A DNA stretch of 8,462 nt from assembly GCA_030037515.1 (NCBI GenBank), contig JASHRE010000850.1, positions 1 through 8,462 on the forward strand, read 5' to 3'. The DNA comes from Candidatus Sulfotelmatobacter sp. GTDB taxonomy: Bacteria; Acidobacteriota; Terriglobia; Terriglobales; Acidobacteriaceae. This document shows positions 1 to 6,748 of the stretch, in pieces (position 1 is the first letter of the stretch; every line of letters starts with the position of its first letter). Both the position numbers and the translations under genes were made by a program. The notes below the pieces were generated by a model, which was not told the DNA's origin, made no database searches, and worked only from the letters and a program-made list of their open reading frames with translations.

Positions 1-1565
1 GAGGTAACGCCGACAGATGTCCTATTCAGACCATCGCCCAGCGGCCCAGGGGACAACATAACGTGCACGATGTCTTCGGTGGAGCCGATCGTCAGATCAT
101 TCACCAGCGTTGGGCTGAACGTTGTGGCTAAGTCGATCGTCGCGCCGCGCTCCGGCTCCTGAATCGTCCAATCCAACAGCTGCGGACTGTTGCCGAAATC
201 ATCCCCAACGGAATTCGTCCGGTAATGGCGGAGTGAGACCGCCAGATGGGATTTCCACGGATCAATGATGTAGTCGACTTTCAAGCTCTCTGTATGGTTG
301 TTGCTCGGATTCTGTGAGGAGTAATAGAAGTTGTTCTGGCCGTTGGCGACGGTGCCGCTCGGCAAGTTTGGCATCGGGTAAATATCCATAAGAGCCGCAC
401 CGTTCGGGCTCCAAAACGCGGTGGCAATCGTGTTGTTTGGAAAAGGCTGGCCCGTGTGAAGTGTCTGCCCGGTATTCGGATCGGTCTGCAGATTCAAAAA
501 TGCCGGTACGGTCGGGCAGGCAATATTGGCCGCGCAATACTCTGAAAAGTTTCCCTGATGAGCGAGAGCAGATGGAACAATCACGTTATTCGGGCTTGCT
601 CCGGGCTCACGCGTGACGTCTTCAGAATAAAAGAAAAACAGCTTTTTGCGCGTTCCGGGAACCGGCCCTCCAAACGTTCCGCCAAAATTGTTCCAGTTGA
701 TTGTTCCGCGGGGGGTGCCTTGAGTTCCAACTGCCCAATTCGTAGCCGAGTCGTAGACCGTATTTTGGTTGTATTCGTAAAGACTACCGTGGTATTGGTC
801 GCTGCCTGACTTCAACTGAACGACAATTTGGGCGCCAGCGCCACGGGAATATTCGGGCATGTAGCCGGTTGAAACGATGTTGATTTCGCCGATCGCATCG
901 ACAGCCGGGGCCGCCGTCGTCGCGGCATTGTCGCGGGTACGCTGCGAGGAAACTCCCTCGATCAATATGTTGTTGTCGCTGTCGCGCAACCCGTTGACGG
1001 CCACACCTTGCGTGGCAAAGATGTTCATGGAATTGAAGCTATCAAAGGTAATTCCTGCCACGCCGGGCTCAAGCGCAAGAAAGTTGGCAAAGTTCCTGCC
1101 GTTGTCGGGAAGCTGTTCAATCTGCGTCGAACTGATCACTTCACTCAACTGGGAGGTGTCGGTCTGAACCTGCAAGGCACCTGCTGAAACGGAAACAGTT
1201 TCAGTGGTTTGACCAACTTGCAGCGCGCAAGAGAACGTTCGAGTCGAGGCCGGCTCCAGAACCACGCCGGTGCCCTGGCAAGTGTTAAAGCCTTCCTTTG
1301 TCGCAGTCACGGTATAGGTCGTCGGCGGCATATCGGAGAAAAAATAGATGCCAGCGCTGTTGGTTTCCGTGGATTGGGTCGTGGCGGTTGCGATGTTAGT
1401 GATCGAGACCTTCACTCCCGGGACCACAGCTCCGGAGGGATCCGTTATGGTTCCGGTGATGGTGCCATTGACGTGGTACTGCGCCAAGCTCACAACGGAC
1501 GATGCCAAGACGAAAGCCGCGCCCGCGACTAGAGCAAGAATCCTCTCCACTCGTTGTCCGCGCAT
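1..1565 (-). CDS. TonB-dependent receptor, N-terminal half (partial, runs off left edge)
   Basis: Outer-membrane TonB-dependent transporter of the Oar-like type; the substrate cannot be told from the sequence. Reading from the ATG at 1565, the frame stays open for 521 codons to the window edge. Residues 1-28 form a signal peptide with a hydrophobic core (ILALVAGAAFVLASS) and a likely cut after SLA. Residues 31-115 are a carboxypeptidase-regulatory-like beta-sandwich (GTITDPSGAVVPGVKVSITN, then NSAGIYFF and YTVTATKEGF). Residues about 120-255 are the plug (ETVSVSAG, IEQLPDNGRNFANFLALEPGV, NGLRDSDNNILIEG), followed by the start of the barrel (QLKSGSDQYHGSLYEYNQ, FGGTFGGPVPGTRKKLFFFYS). Such receptors usually have about 1,000-1,200 residues, so roughly half is here. 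The start is supported by GGAGGGG (1570-1576) four bases upstream. It is transcribed divergently from the membrane regulator at 1828, a common pairing that suggests, but does not prove, local control. Family call is firm; substrate unknown. Confidence 0.93.
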   Translation of the reverse strand, partial: MRGQRVERILALVAGAAFVLASSVVSLAQYHVNGTITGTITDPSGAVVPGVKVSITNIATATTQSTETNSAGIYFFSDMPPTTYTVTATKEGFNTCQGTGVVLEPASTRTFSCALQVGQTTETVSVSAGALQVQTDTSQLSEVISSTQIEQLPDNGRNFANFLALEPGVAGITFDSFNSMNIFATQGVAVNGLRDSDNNILIEGVSSQRTRDNAATTAAPAVDAIGEINIVSTGYMPEYSRGAGAQIVVQLKSGSDQYHGSLYEYNQNTVYDSATNWAVGTQGTPRGTINWNNFGGTFGGPVPGTRKKLFFFYSEDVTREPGASPNNVIVPSALAHQGNFSEYCAANIACPTVPAFLNLQTDPNTGQTLHTGQPFPNNTIATAFWSPNGAALMDIYPMPNLPSGTVANGQNNFYYSSQNPSNNHTESLKVDYIIDPWKSHLAVSLRHYRTNSVGDDFGNSPQLLDWTIQEPERGATIDLATTFSPTLVNDLTIGSTEDIVHVMLSPGPLGDGLNRTSVGVT

Positions 1566-1569
1566 GAGA

Positions 1570-1576
1570 CCCCTCC
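1570..1576 (-). promoter_or_regulatory. Ribosome binding site of the TonB receptor
   Basis: GGAGGGG on the minus strand, four bases (TCTC) before the ATG at 1565. It is a strong Shine-Dalgarno match and decides the start of the receptor together with the signal peptide that follows. Confidence 0.75.
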
Positions 1577-1591
1577 GATACCTAAACCCGC

Positions 1592-1621
1592 ATTAATGCC
1601 TTTCGATTAGCCCATGGTCAA
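1592..1621 (-). promoter_or_regulatory. Candidate sigma70-type promoter for the TonB receptor
   Basis: On the minus strand, TTGACC (1621-1616) is followed after 18 bases by ATTAAT (1597-1592), which matches four of six -10 positions. It lies about 30-55 bases upstream of the receptor start. The -35 is good and the -10 mediocre, so this is a tentative call from inspection only. Confidence 0.35.
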
Positions 1622-1770
1622 GCCACCCTCGCATCCTCTTTTTGTTCCCGCTTATCTCGATGAGGACAAGGAGCTTGCCTGTAATACTCTCCCGCATGCA
1701 GCCGACGTTTTGGCAACGAGTAGGGGGAATACCATTCGCAAGAAACAGGACAAAAATGTGCAAGTCAGTC

Positions 1771-1800
1771 TTGATAGTCGGCAAGGGTACATGCTATCTT
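1771..1800 (+). promoter_or_regulatory. Candidate extended -10 promoter for the membrane regulator
   Basis: TTGATA (1771-1776), an 18-base spacer, then TATCTT (1795-1800) preceded by TGC, which gives an extended -10. Transcription would begin near 1807, leaving a leader of about 20 bases that still contains the GGGAG ribosome binding site at 1814-1818. Fit to the sigma70 consensus is fair; no experimental evidence. Confidence 0.45.
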
Positions 1801-1827
1801 CGGTTCCGCTTGTGGGAGTCGGTCTAA

Positions 1828-4590
1828 ATGTCCCGGGCAGAACCTCCTCCTTCGAGTTTCCGGTTCGGCACGTTCGAGGTTGATCTCAGCGCTGGGGAGC
1901 TACGCAAGTGCGGCCTGCGCATTAAGCTTCAGGATCAGCCCTTCCACCTGCTCGTTCTCTTGCTAGAACATCCTGGTAAGGTCCTCACCCGAGACCAACT
2001 ACGCGCGACCCTCTGGCCAGATCACACCTTCGTCGACTTTGACCGCGGCCTGAACCGAGCTGTGAACAAACTGCGGGCGGCGTTGTGTGATTCAGCAGAG
2101 TCGCCGCGATTCGTAGAAACGTTGCCACGCCGCGGCTACCGCTTCATAGCCCCCGTTATTCCTCATCCACCGTCGACGGATTCGCCGAGAGTCCAGCCAG
2201 GGAGCATCGCGAATGCGCAGGCGAGTGGCGAGAACCCGAGCCGACCCGTGAATCTGAAGCCCGGGTTGGATTTCGCGCACAGCCCCATGATTCTGCGGCC
2301 AAGCACCACGTATTTTCTTGTAGCGGTTCTAGTGCTGTTCTGCAGCGCGGCAGTCTTTTATATGCGTTCCGGTACTGAAAGTGCGAGCGTGCACTCCAAT
2401 GCTTCACCTTCAAAAGCCAACCGTGCCAAGCGTTCGGTGGCCGTGGTTGGATTCAAGAACTTGTCGAACCAACCCGATAAGGAGTGGATTTCGACAGCTC
2501 TCGCAGATTGGCTGACCACCCAACTTGCGGCCGGAGGCCAGTTGCGCTTGATCGCGCCGGAAAACGTCGCGCGAATGAAGCTTGAACTCTCCCTGGGAGA
2601 CGTTAGCAGTCTCAGTGCAGACAATCTGACCCGAGTGGCAAACAATCTATCGACTGACATGGTCCTGGTGGGATCGTATGCGGTGCTGGCTGGGAGTTCC
2701 GCTCCTCAAGTCCGGCTGGACTTGCGGCTGCTGGATGCCCGGGGCGGTGCGATTGTCGATGCTACCTCCCAATCGGGCACTGAGGAACATCTCCTGGATC
2801 TGGTTTCGCAAGCGGGAGAGCAGTTACGCTCCAGTCTTGGCGTGCATCCCGTCAGCAGTTCCGAGGCGGCAGAGATTGCTATTGTCCTGCCCCGGAACCA
2901 GGAGGCTGCGCGTTTTTATTCCGAGGGATTGGAGCGGTTGCGGATGTTGGATGCGCTCGGGGCACGCGACCTGCTGGAAAAGGCCATCACGCTTGATCCC
3001 GCATATGCCTTATCGCATTCTGCACTGGCGACGGCCTGGGCGACATTGGGCTACGACGAACTGTCGAGAGCAGAAGCCAAACACGCATTCGAACTCTCGT
3101 CCGCCCTGCCTCGCGCACAACGTCTGCTCGTAGCCGCGCGCTTTCATGAGGCTTCGAAGCAGTGGGGAGACGCAATCGAAAAGTACCGCGCTCTGGTGGA
3201 GTTCTTCCCCGACAACCTCGATTATGGTCTGTCTCTCGCGGACGCGCAAGTGAGCGGCGGAGACAGCAAAGACGCGCAACTGACCTTACTGATGTTGCGT
3301 AAGCTGCCTGCTCCGCTGGGCGACGATGCGCGGATCGACATGGCGGAGGCGCGCACGGCGGAATCACTGGGGGATTTTAGAGCCGATCTGCTGCACAGCA
3401 GCAGAGCGGTCGAGAAAGCGCGGAATTTGGGGGCTTTGCTGCTACTGGCTCAGGCGCGTATGGATCAGGCCTGGGCATTCACAAACCTCGGGCGTCCGGA
3501 GGACGCTGCCGCTGCTGCCAATGAGGCGGAACATATCTTCGCCAGATCCGGTGATAAACGTGGGCGGGCTGTCAGCATCAATGTCGGCGGCATTCTCATG
3601 GAAAATCAAGGCGACGCGGTTGGTGCCAAACGCAACTATGAAGAAGCTCTCGCCATTTTTCGCGCGCTCGGAAACCAGATGGGTATGGCCGCAGAACTCG
3701 ATAATCTCGGCGATGTGTTGTTTTCGCTCGGCGAACTGCAACAATCGCGAAAGCACTACGAGGACGCCATGGCGATCTACCGGGATTTGGGCCATCAGAA
3801 CGGCGTCTGCCTGACCAAAGGAGCCTTGGGTTCCGTTCTGCTGGCTTTAGGCGATGCTGCGGTCGCAATCCAGGTGTCGCGGGCAGGCGCGAAGATTTGT
3901 AACCATGTGGGAGACCGCGACAAATCCGCGATTGCATTGTTCAACGTGGGGCGTGCTTTGCGATTGCAAGGAAAAACGTCTGAGGCCAGCACGACCGAGT
4001 CTCAAGCAGTATCCACCTTTGAGGCAATCGGGGACAAACAGAGCGCGGCGCGAGCCCGTTTGATGATGGCCGAACTTCTGCTGGATGGCAATAATTTGCA
4101 GGCGGCCCAATCCACATCGATTGCCGCTGCGGATGAGTTCACGAGAGAGAAGGCCGCGCGGGATGCCGCCCTTGCTTATGCGGTTTTGTCTCAAGCGCTA
4201 TTGCGCGAAGGCGGTCTCGTTGAAGCTGGGCGGGCGATTGAGAAAAGCGTAAGTTACTTGTCCAAGTGTAGCGACCGCGAGGCCGAAATGACGGTCGCTA
4301 TTGCCGCCGCACGTGTGGCAGCCGCTTCCGGCAGCATGTCACGGGAGGATGCGGCTAGAGCTCTGCAGCAAATTGTTACGAAAGCGAACCATCTTGGGTT
4401 CGTCCCTTATGAGTTAGAGCCGCAGCTAGCCCTCGCCGAGATTGAACTAACCTTCGGCGATGGGGCAAATGCCCGCAGTCATTTGGAAGCCGTGCAAAAA
4501 GAAGCGCTCAACCATGGCTTCGGGCTGATTGCTCTAAAAGCGGCCGGAGACCTAAAGAACCTTCAGTCTTCTGACCCAGGACGCCAGTAA
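1828..4590 (+). CDS. CadC-like membrane transcriptional regulator with winged helix, TolB/FlgO-like domain and TPR repeats
   Basis: Predicted one-component regulator of 920 residues. Residues 11-109 are an OmpR/PhoB-type winged helix (FGTFEVDLSAGELRK; FHLLVLLLEHPGKVLTRDQL; LWPDHTFVDFDRGLNRAVNKLR; FVETLPRRGYRFIAPV, the closing wing). A proline/serine-rich linker leads to one transmembrane segment at about 161-178 (TYFLVAVLVLFCSAAVFYM), so the winged helix should be cytoplasmic and the remaining ~740 residues periplasmic. Residues 203-340 resemble the TolB/FlgO N-terminal fold (SVAVVGFKNLSNQPDKEWIS; DMVLVGSY; VRLDLRLLDARGG). TPR repeats fill residues about 358-900; between 575 and 735 they recur every 40 residues with a conserved G-[DNH]-[KQR] turn. 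The ATG follows GGGAG (1814-1818) at nine bases. Its partner on the opposite strand is the TonB receptor, the most obvious candidate target. Domain calls are firm; the ligand and regulon are unknown. Confidence 0.9.
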   Translation: MSRAEPPPSSFRFGTFEVDLSAGELRKCGLRIKLQDQPFHLLVLLLEHPGKVLTRDQLRATLWPDHTFVDFDRGLNRAVNKLRAALCDSAESPRFVETLPRRGYRFIAPVIPHPPSTDSPRVQPGSIANAQASGENPSRPVNLKPGLDFAHSPMILRPSTTYFLVAVLVLFCSAAVFYMRSGTESASVHSNASPSKANRAKRSVAVVGFKNLSNQPDKEWISTALADWLTTQLAAGGQLRLIAPENVARMKLELSLGDVSSLSADNLTRVANNLSTDMVLVGSYAVLAGSSAPQVRLDLRLLDARGGAIVDATSQSGTEEHLLDLVSQAGEQLRSSLGVHPVSSSEAAEIAIVLPRNQEAARFYSEGLERLRMLDALGARDLLEKAITLDPAYALSHSALATAWATLGYDELSRAEAKHAFELSSALPRAQRLLVAARFHEASKQWGDAIEKYRALVEFFPDNLDYGLSLADAQVSGGDSKDAQLTLLMLRKLPAPLGDDARIDMAEARTAESLGDFRADLLHSSRAVEKARNLGALLLLAQARMDQAWAFTNLGRPEDAAAAANEAEHIFARSGDKRGRAVSINVGGILMENQGDAVGAKRNYEEALAIFRALGNQMGMAAELDNLGDVLFSLGELQQSRKHYEDAMAIYRDLGHQNGVCLTKGALGSVLLALGDAAVAIQVSRAGAKICNHVGDRDKSAIALFNVGRALRLQGKTSEASTTESQAVSTFEAIGDKQSAARARLMMAELLLDGNNLQAAQSTSIAAADEFTREKAARDAALAYAVLSQALLREGGLVEAGRAIEKSVSYLSKCSDREAEMTVAIAAARVAAASGSMSREDAARALQQIVTKANHLGFVPYELEPQLALAEIELTFGDGANARSHLEAVQKEALNHGFGLIALKAAGDLKNLQSSDPGRQ

Positions 4591-4678
4591 AATCTTTTTT
4601 GGAAGCCGCGTATTTTGCATCCGTTCATGTACCGCAGATCCGGCAGATCTGTCGTGTAAAGACGGAAGAGCCCACCTC

Positions 4679-4849
4679 ATGATAGAGACGACTATTGGTG
4701 CAATTAGGATCGTGGCCGGAAAAGGAGTGGCAGTCTCTCTAGAGGCTCTAAACGAGGCCCTCCGTATATTTCGACCTCCATTTGTTTCCGGATCAGGCGG
4801 TCACAGCTTCAAAGTCCTGTTGTCGGCAACATCATGTTTGACAACTTAA
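4679..4849 (+). pseudogene. Possible 56-codon remnant resembling the C-terminal end of an IS66-type TnpA
   Basis: The ATG at 4679 opens 56 codons to a TAA at 4847-4849; the same frame is open further upstream without another good start. The stretch MIETTIGAIRIVAGKGVAVS followed by LEALNEALRIFRPP recalls the C-terminal tail of IS66-family TnpA proteins: a short beta segment, a glycine, then an amphipathic helix ending in R-rich residues. A GGAAG lies about eight bases before the ATG. No TnpB or TnpC follows and no terminal inverted repeats were found, so if real it is a fragment. It could equally be a chance frame or a short unknown protein. Confidence 0.22.
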
Positions 4850-5080
4850 CGCGGTCGGGAAACCCTGCCGAGAATCCGGTTTGAAGTTGAAGTCTGGCTA
4901 CAGGTGGCGTGTCATAACTGCGGCTAGGTTTCGTTGTCAAGATCCGGGCTGTCAATCAATCTGACACTATTGATGGCTTGCCGACGATATGGGTTCCTCA
5001 GGAGCGAGTAGCAGGGCCGCCTTTTGACAGAATCCGGCAAAACAGGGCTGTACTTCACGCTAGAGATGGCTGATCGGCCG

Positions 5081-5097
5081 TCAGCGCGTTGCGCTGA
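5081..5097. repeat. Perfect 7-bp inverted repeat, GTT loop
   Basis: TCAGCGC (5081-5087), loop GTT, GCGCTGA (5091-5097). No T-run follows on either strand, so it is not a typical Rho-independent terminator. It lies downstream of the relaxase fragment (minus strand) and of the regulator (plus strand). Function unknown. Confidence 0.5.
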
Positions 5098-5223
5098 TCG
5101 TTCGTTCAACATTCAATGTTTACGAGGCCTGCTCAACAATTCCTGCGTGAATGTTGTCGTAGGCCTGCACAATCGCTGCCATTTTTCTCATCGCGGTTTT
5201 CTCATGCCAGTGCTAGGCCCGTT

Positions 5224-6105
5224 TCAAAACGCAATCCCGATGTCCTGCTTGACTGCAGGAGTCTGCCCGATCTCCAAAGCTGAAGTCTTGGAGACATCGG
5301 CGGCGAGTGCAGGGCTAAGTTTTGCCAAGTTATCCGTGAAAAACGTCGCCTCGCGACTTGCGCGGGAGATGGAGACGTAGGCGAAGCGAGAGTTGAGTAG
5401 GTCAGGGTGAACGCTCGTGTCGGCGTGAATGAGGACGCGTTCTGCGGTGAGGCCCTGGGCGCTGTGGCTGGTGACGGCGTAGCCGTGGTCAAAGTGACGA
5501 TGGTCAGTCGGGTTGAACTCGATGTTGCGGTTGTTGTCGAGGCGGGCGGAGATGCGGCCGTCCGGCGAGATTGATTCGATGAGGGCAAGGTCGCGGTTGG
5601 CGACTTCAAGGGACTTATCAGGGGCAGTGAATTGGATGCGGTCGCCGACGGAAAACTGGCGGTCCATCTCCTGATAGACGCTGACCCCGGTGAGACGGCG
5701 GGAATCGTAGGTGGCGAGTTCACCGTTCACCTTCTCGACGGTCAATTGGTTTGCAGTCGGGTTGATCGTTACGACCGAGGCGTAACTGGCCGCTTCGATG
5801 CCGATGGCTTTGCTACCGCGAGCGTAGCGCACCACGTCATCGATTTCGTAGTGACTCGCCCAGGAACGTTCAGCGCCGGTCATATCCTGGCGCTGAACGA
5901 GAATTCGGAAGGTATGGTCTTCCGGCGCAAGAGTTCCGTTGCCTTTCAATTCCTGCCGCACTGCAAGGTTCAATTCGCGGCGCGAGGCGTTGTCAGGTGA
6001 AACGATCAGGGTCTTTTCTGGCGATTCGACATAACTCTTAGAACTAAGATGGTTCGCAGCGAGGAACCAAAGTTCCTCGCCAGTACGTTGGTTTTTCACC
6101 TTCAT
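5224..6105 (-). pseudogene. MobF/TraA-type conjugative relaxase-helicase, C-terminal fragment (5'-truncated)
   Basis: Intact MobF relaxases nick DNA at oriT and unwind it with a RecD-like helicase; they usually exceed 900 residues. This frame has 293 and keeps only the end of the helicase. Residues 27-56 (ESPEKTLIVSPDNASRRELN) match the region after the first helicase core. Residues 207-226 hold motif V (HGYAVTSHSAQGLTAERVLI), and residues 240-250 hold motif VI (RFAYVSISRAS), followed by the family's usual FFTDN. The C-terminal tail (QTPAVKQDIGIAF) appears complete. The three-histidine relaxase centre, catalytic tyrosines and Walker A are absent, and the frame upstream meets a TGA about 28 codons before the ATG. 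Recognisable similarity starts only around residue 20, so the first residues may be new sequence past the break. It cannot act as a relaxase; residual expression is possible. It lies in the same direction as int and the xis-like gene. Confidence 0.82.
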
Positions 6106-6365
6106 CTCGCATCCACCTTCGCTGTTTATCGTAGTGTTCCGAATTCGTGAATCGGGACGAACTATCGATTGTTCTTGATCGGATTCTCATGCCCAAATCT
6201 CTCTATCGCTAAAGGGCTGCCCCCACGGCCGAGGGTATAGCGCGACCGGACGCCGTTTCACTCGTCCGGTTTGGTCACCGCAAAGCAAGGAGTAATCACC
6301 CACACAAATCTTTCAACTGAGAACATGTTGGGTGGTGGACGAAACGCAAGAGGCGCATTCCTGAC
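6106..6365. other. Gap between the xis-like gene and the relaxase fragment
   Basis: 260 bases with no supported gene. A 48-codon minus-strand frame starts at 6190 (MRIRSRTIDSSSRF) and overlaps the relaxase fragment out of frame, without family resemblance. The gap carries an 8-bp inverted repeat at 6245-6270 and an imperfect palindrome around CCGAATTCGTGAATCGG (near 6139-6155). The missing relaxase 5' part should have been here, so a deletion joint is likely inside this gap. Confidence 0.5.
6245..6270. repeat. 8-bp inverted repeat, 10-base loop
   Basis: ACCGGACG (6245-6252), loop of ten bases, CGTCCGGT (6263-6270), both arms exact. TTT follows on the plus strand, but no plus-strand gene ends here; on the minus strand, downstream of the xis-like gene, the hairpin is not followed by a T-run. 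It could be a weak terminator, a protein binding site or a leftover transfer-origin stem. Confidence 0.5.
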
Positions 6366-6716
6366 TTAGCCATTGACGTAGGTTTGCAGGCTCCGTTCGG
6401 GATAACGCACCAACCGGCCTATCTTCTTGAAAGGCGGTCCTAGCTGCTTTCCCTGGTTACATTTCATGCGCCATTTACGCAGTTGAGAGAGCGACACTTG
6501 CAACATCTCAGAGACCTGTTCCTCTGTATACAAGCGCAGAGACACCGGTTCGTGTCCATTCCAAGCCGGCGCAATACGCACCGATCGCGGCTCAAATCCC
6601 TTGTTTAGCTGTTCGGGTTCTAGGAATCGGGCCTCCAGCTCGGGCCCCGGCGGAATTGGTTGACTTGTCCTGACTGCTCCATTTGAGGGTCTCATCTTTA
6701 ACTCCAGACTCACCAT
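6366..6716 (-). CDS. Excisionase-like helix-turn-helix protein
   Basis: A protein of 116 residues with a C-terminal MerR-like/excisionase helix-turn-helix at residues 62-115. The frame reads LYTEEQVSEMLQVSLSQLRKWR, then a short basic loop, then GPPFKKIGRLVRYPERSLQTYV; the KIGRLVRY wing is the hallmark of the DNA-binding family used by Xis proteins. Residues 1-60 are a proline-rich N-terminal part without recognised similarity. It lies 32 bases downstream of int on the same strand, so the two are probably co-transcribed, and it likely directs excision or regulates the element. Start choice is open: the ATG at 6716 has AAGGA at a long 11 bases, while the ATG at 6695 (residue 8, MRPSNG) has GGAG at six bases. 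An ordinary small transcriptional regulator is the alternative. Confidence 0.78.
   Translation of the reverse strand: MVSLELKMRPSNGAVRTSQPIPPGPELEARFLEPEQLNKGFEPRSVRIAPAWNGHEPVSLRLYTEEQVSEMLQVSLSQLRKWRMKCNQGKQLGPPFKKIGRLVRYPERSLQTYVNG
6695..6705 (-). promoter_or_regulatory. GGAG ribosome binding site favouring the inner start of the xis-like gene
   Basis: On the minus strand GGAG stands six bases (TTAAAG) before the ATG at 6695. This spacing is better than that of AAGGA to the ATG at 6716 and would give a 109-residue protein. The sequence alone does not settle it. Confidence 0.4.
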
Positions 6717-6748
6717 GAGTCGATCGTTCCTTAGATCAAATCCGGCAG

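Larger units (their letters stand above)
1566..1827. other. Divergent intergenic region between receptor and regulator
   Basis: A 262-base gap that separates the starts of the minus-strand receptor and the plus-strand regulator. It holds both candidate promoters and both ribosome binding sites and no convincing gene. AGTC occurs at 1763, 1767, 1776 and 1817, two of these extended to AGTCGG, clustered around the regulator promoter. They are possible half-sites for an OmpR-type winged-helix protein, but so short a motif is weak evidence. Confidence 0.6.
4591..5223. other. Long intergenic region without a convincing gene
   Basis: About 630 bases between the regulator stop and the relaxase-fragment stop. 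Frames of 50-120 codons exist on both strands but none reads like a known protein apart from a weak hint at 4679-4849. Seen directly: a T-rich run (TCTTTTTT) just after the regulator stop without a clear stem before it; GCAGATC repeated directly at 4634-4640 and 4643-4649; the near-palindrome TGTTGTCGGCAACA near 4820-4833; and a perfect 7-bp hairpin at 5081-5097. A 23-codon minus-strand frame at 5120-5191 (start MRKMAAIVQAYDN) follows the relaxase fragment but is too short to support. The region may mark the junction between chromosome and mobile element or decayed element DNA. Confidence 0.5.

Noticed and set aside
262..537. A 91-codon minus-strand frame
   Set aside because: It overlaps the TonB receptor on the same strand in another frame; the receptor frame carries the signal peptide, plug and barrel features.
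2678..3133. A 151-codon plus-strand frame inside the regulator
   Set aside because: It is the +1 shadow of the regulator: Trp/Arg/Cys-rich and without domain resemblance.
4570..4601. Rho-independent terminator after the regulator
   Set aside because: TCTTTTTT follows the stop, but I could find no stem longer than three base pairs before it.
5024..5380. A 118-codon plus-strand frame in the gene-poor stretch
   Set aside because: No known motif, no good ribosome binding site, and its 3' part is antisense to the relaxase fragment.
5202..5723. A 173-codon minus-strand frame rich in Ser/Thr/Pro
   Set aside because: It overlaps the relaxase fragment out of frame; its composition is that of a shadow and the overlapping frame has recognisable helicase motifs.
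6215..6224. GGCTGCCCCC, a 10-base match to the tRNA-Gln 3' end in the same orientation, as the second att site
   Set aside because: The match breaks after ten bases (five C's then ACGG, instead of six C's then AGGG). A 10-base match somewhere in 8.4 kb is quite likely by chance, and it would place the relaxase remnant outside the element.
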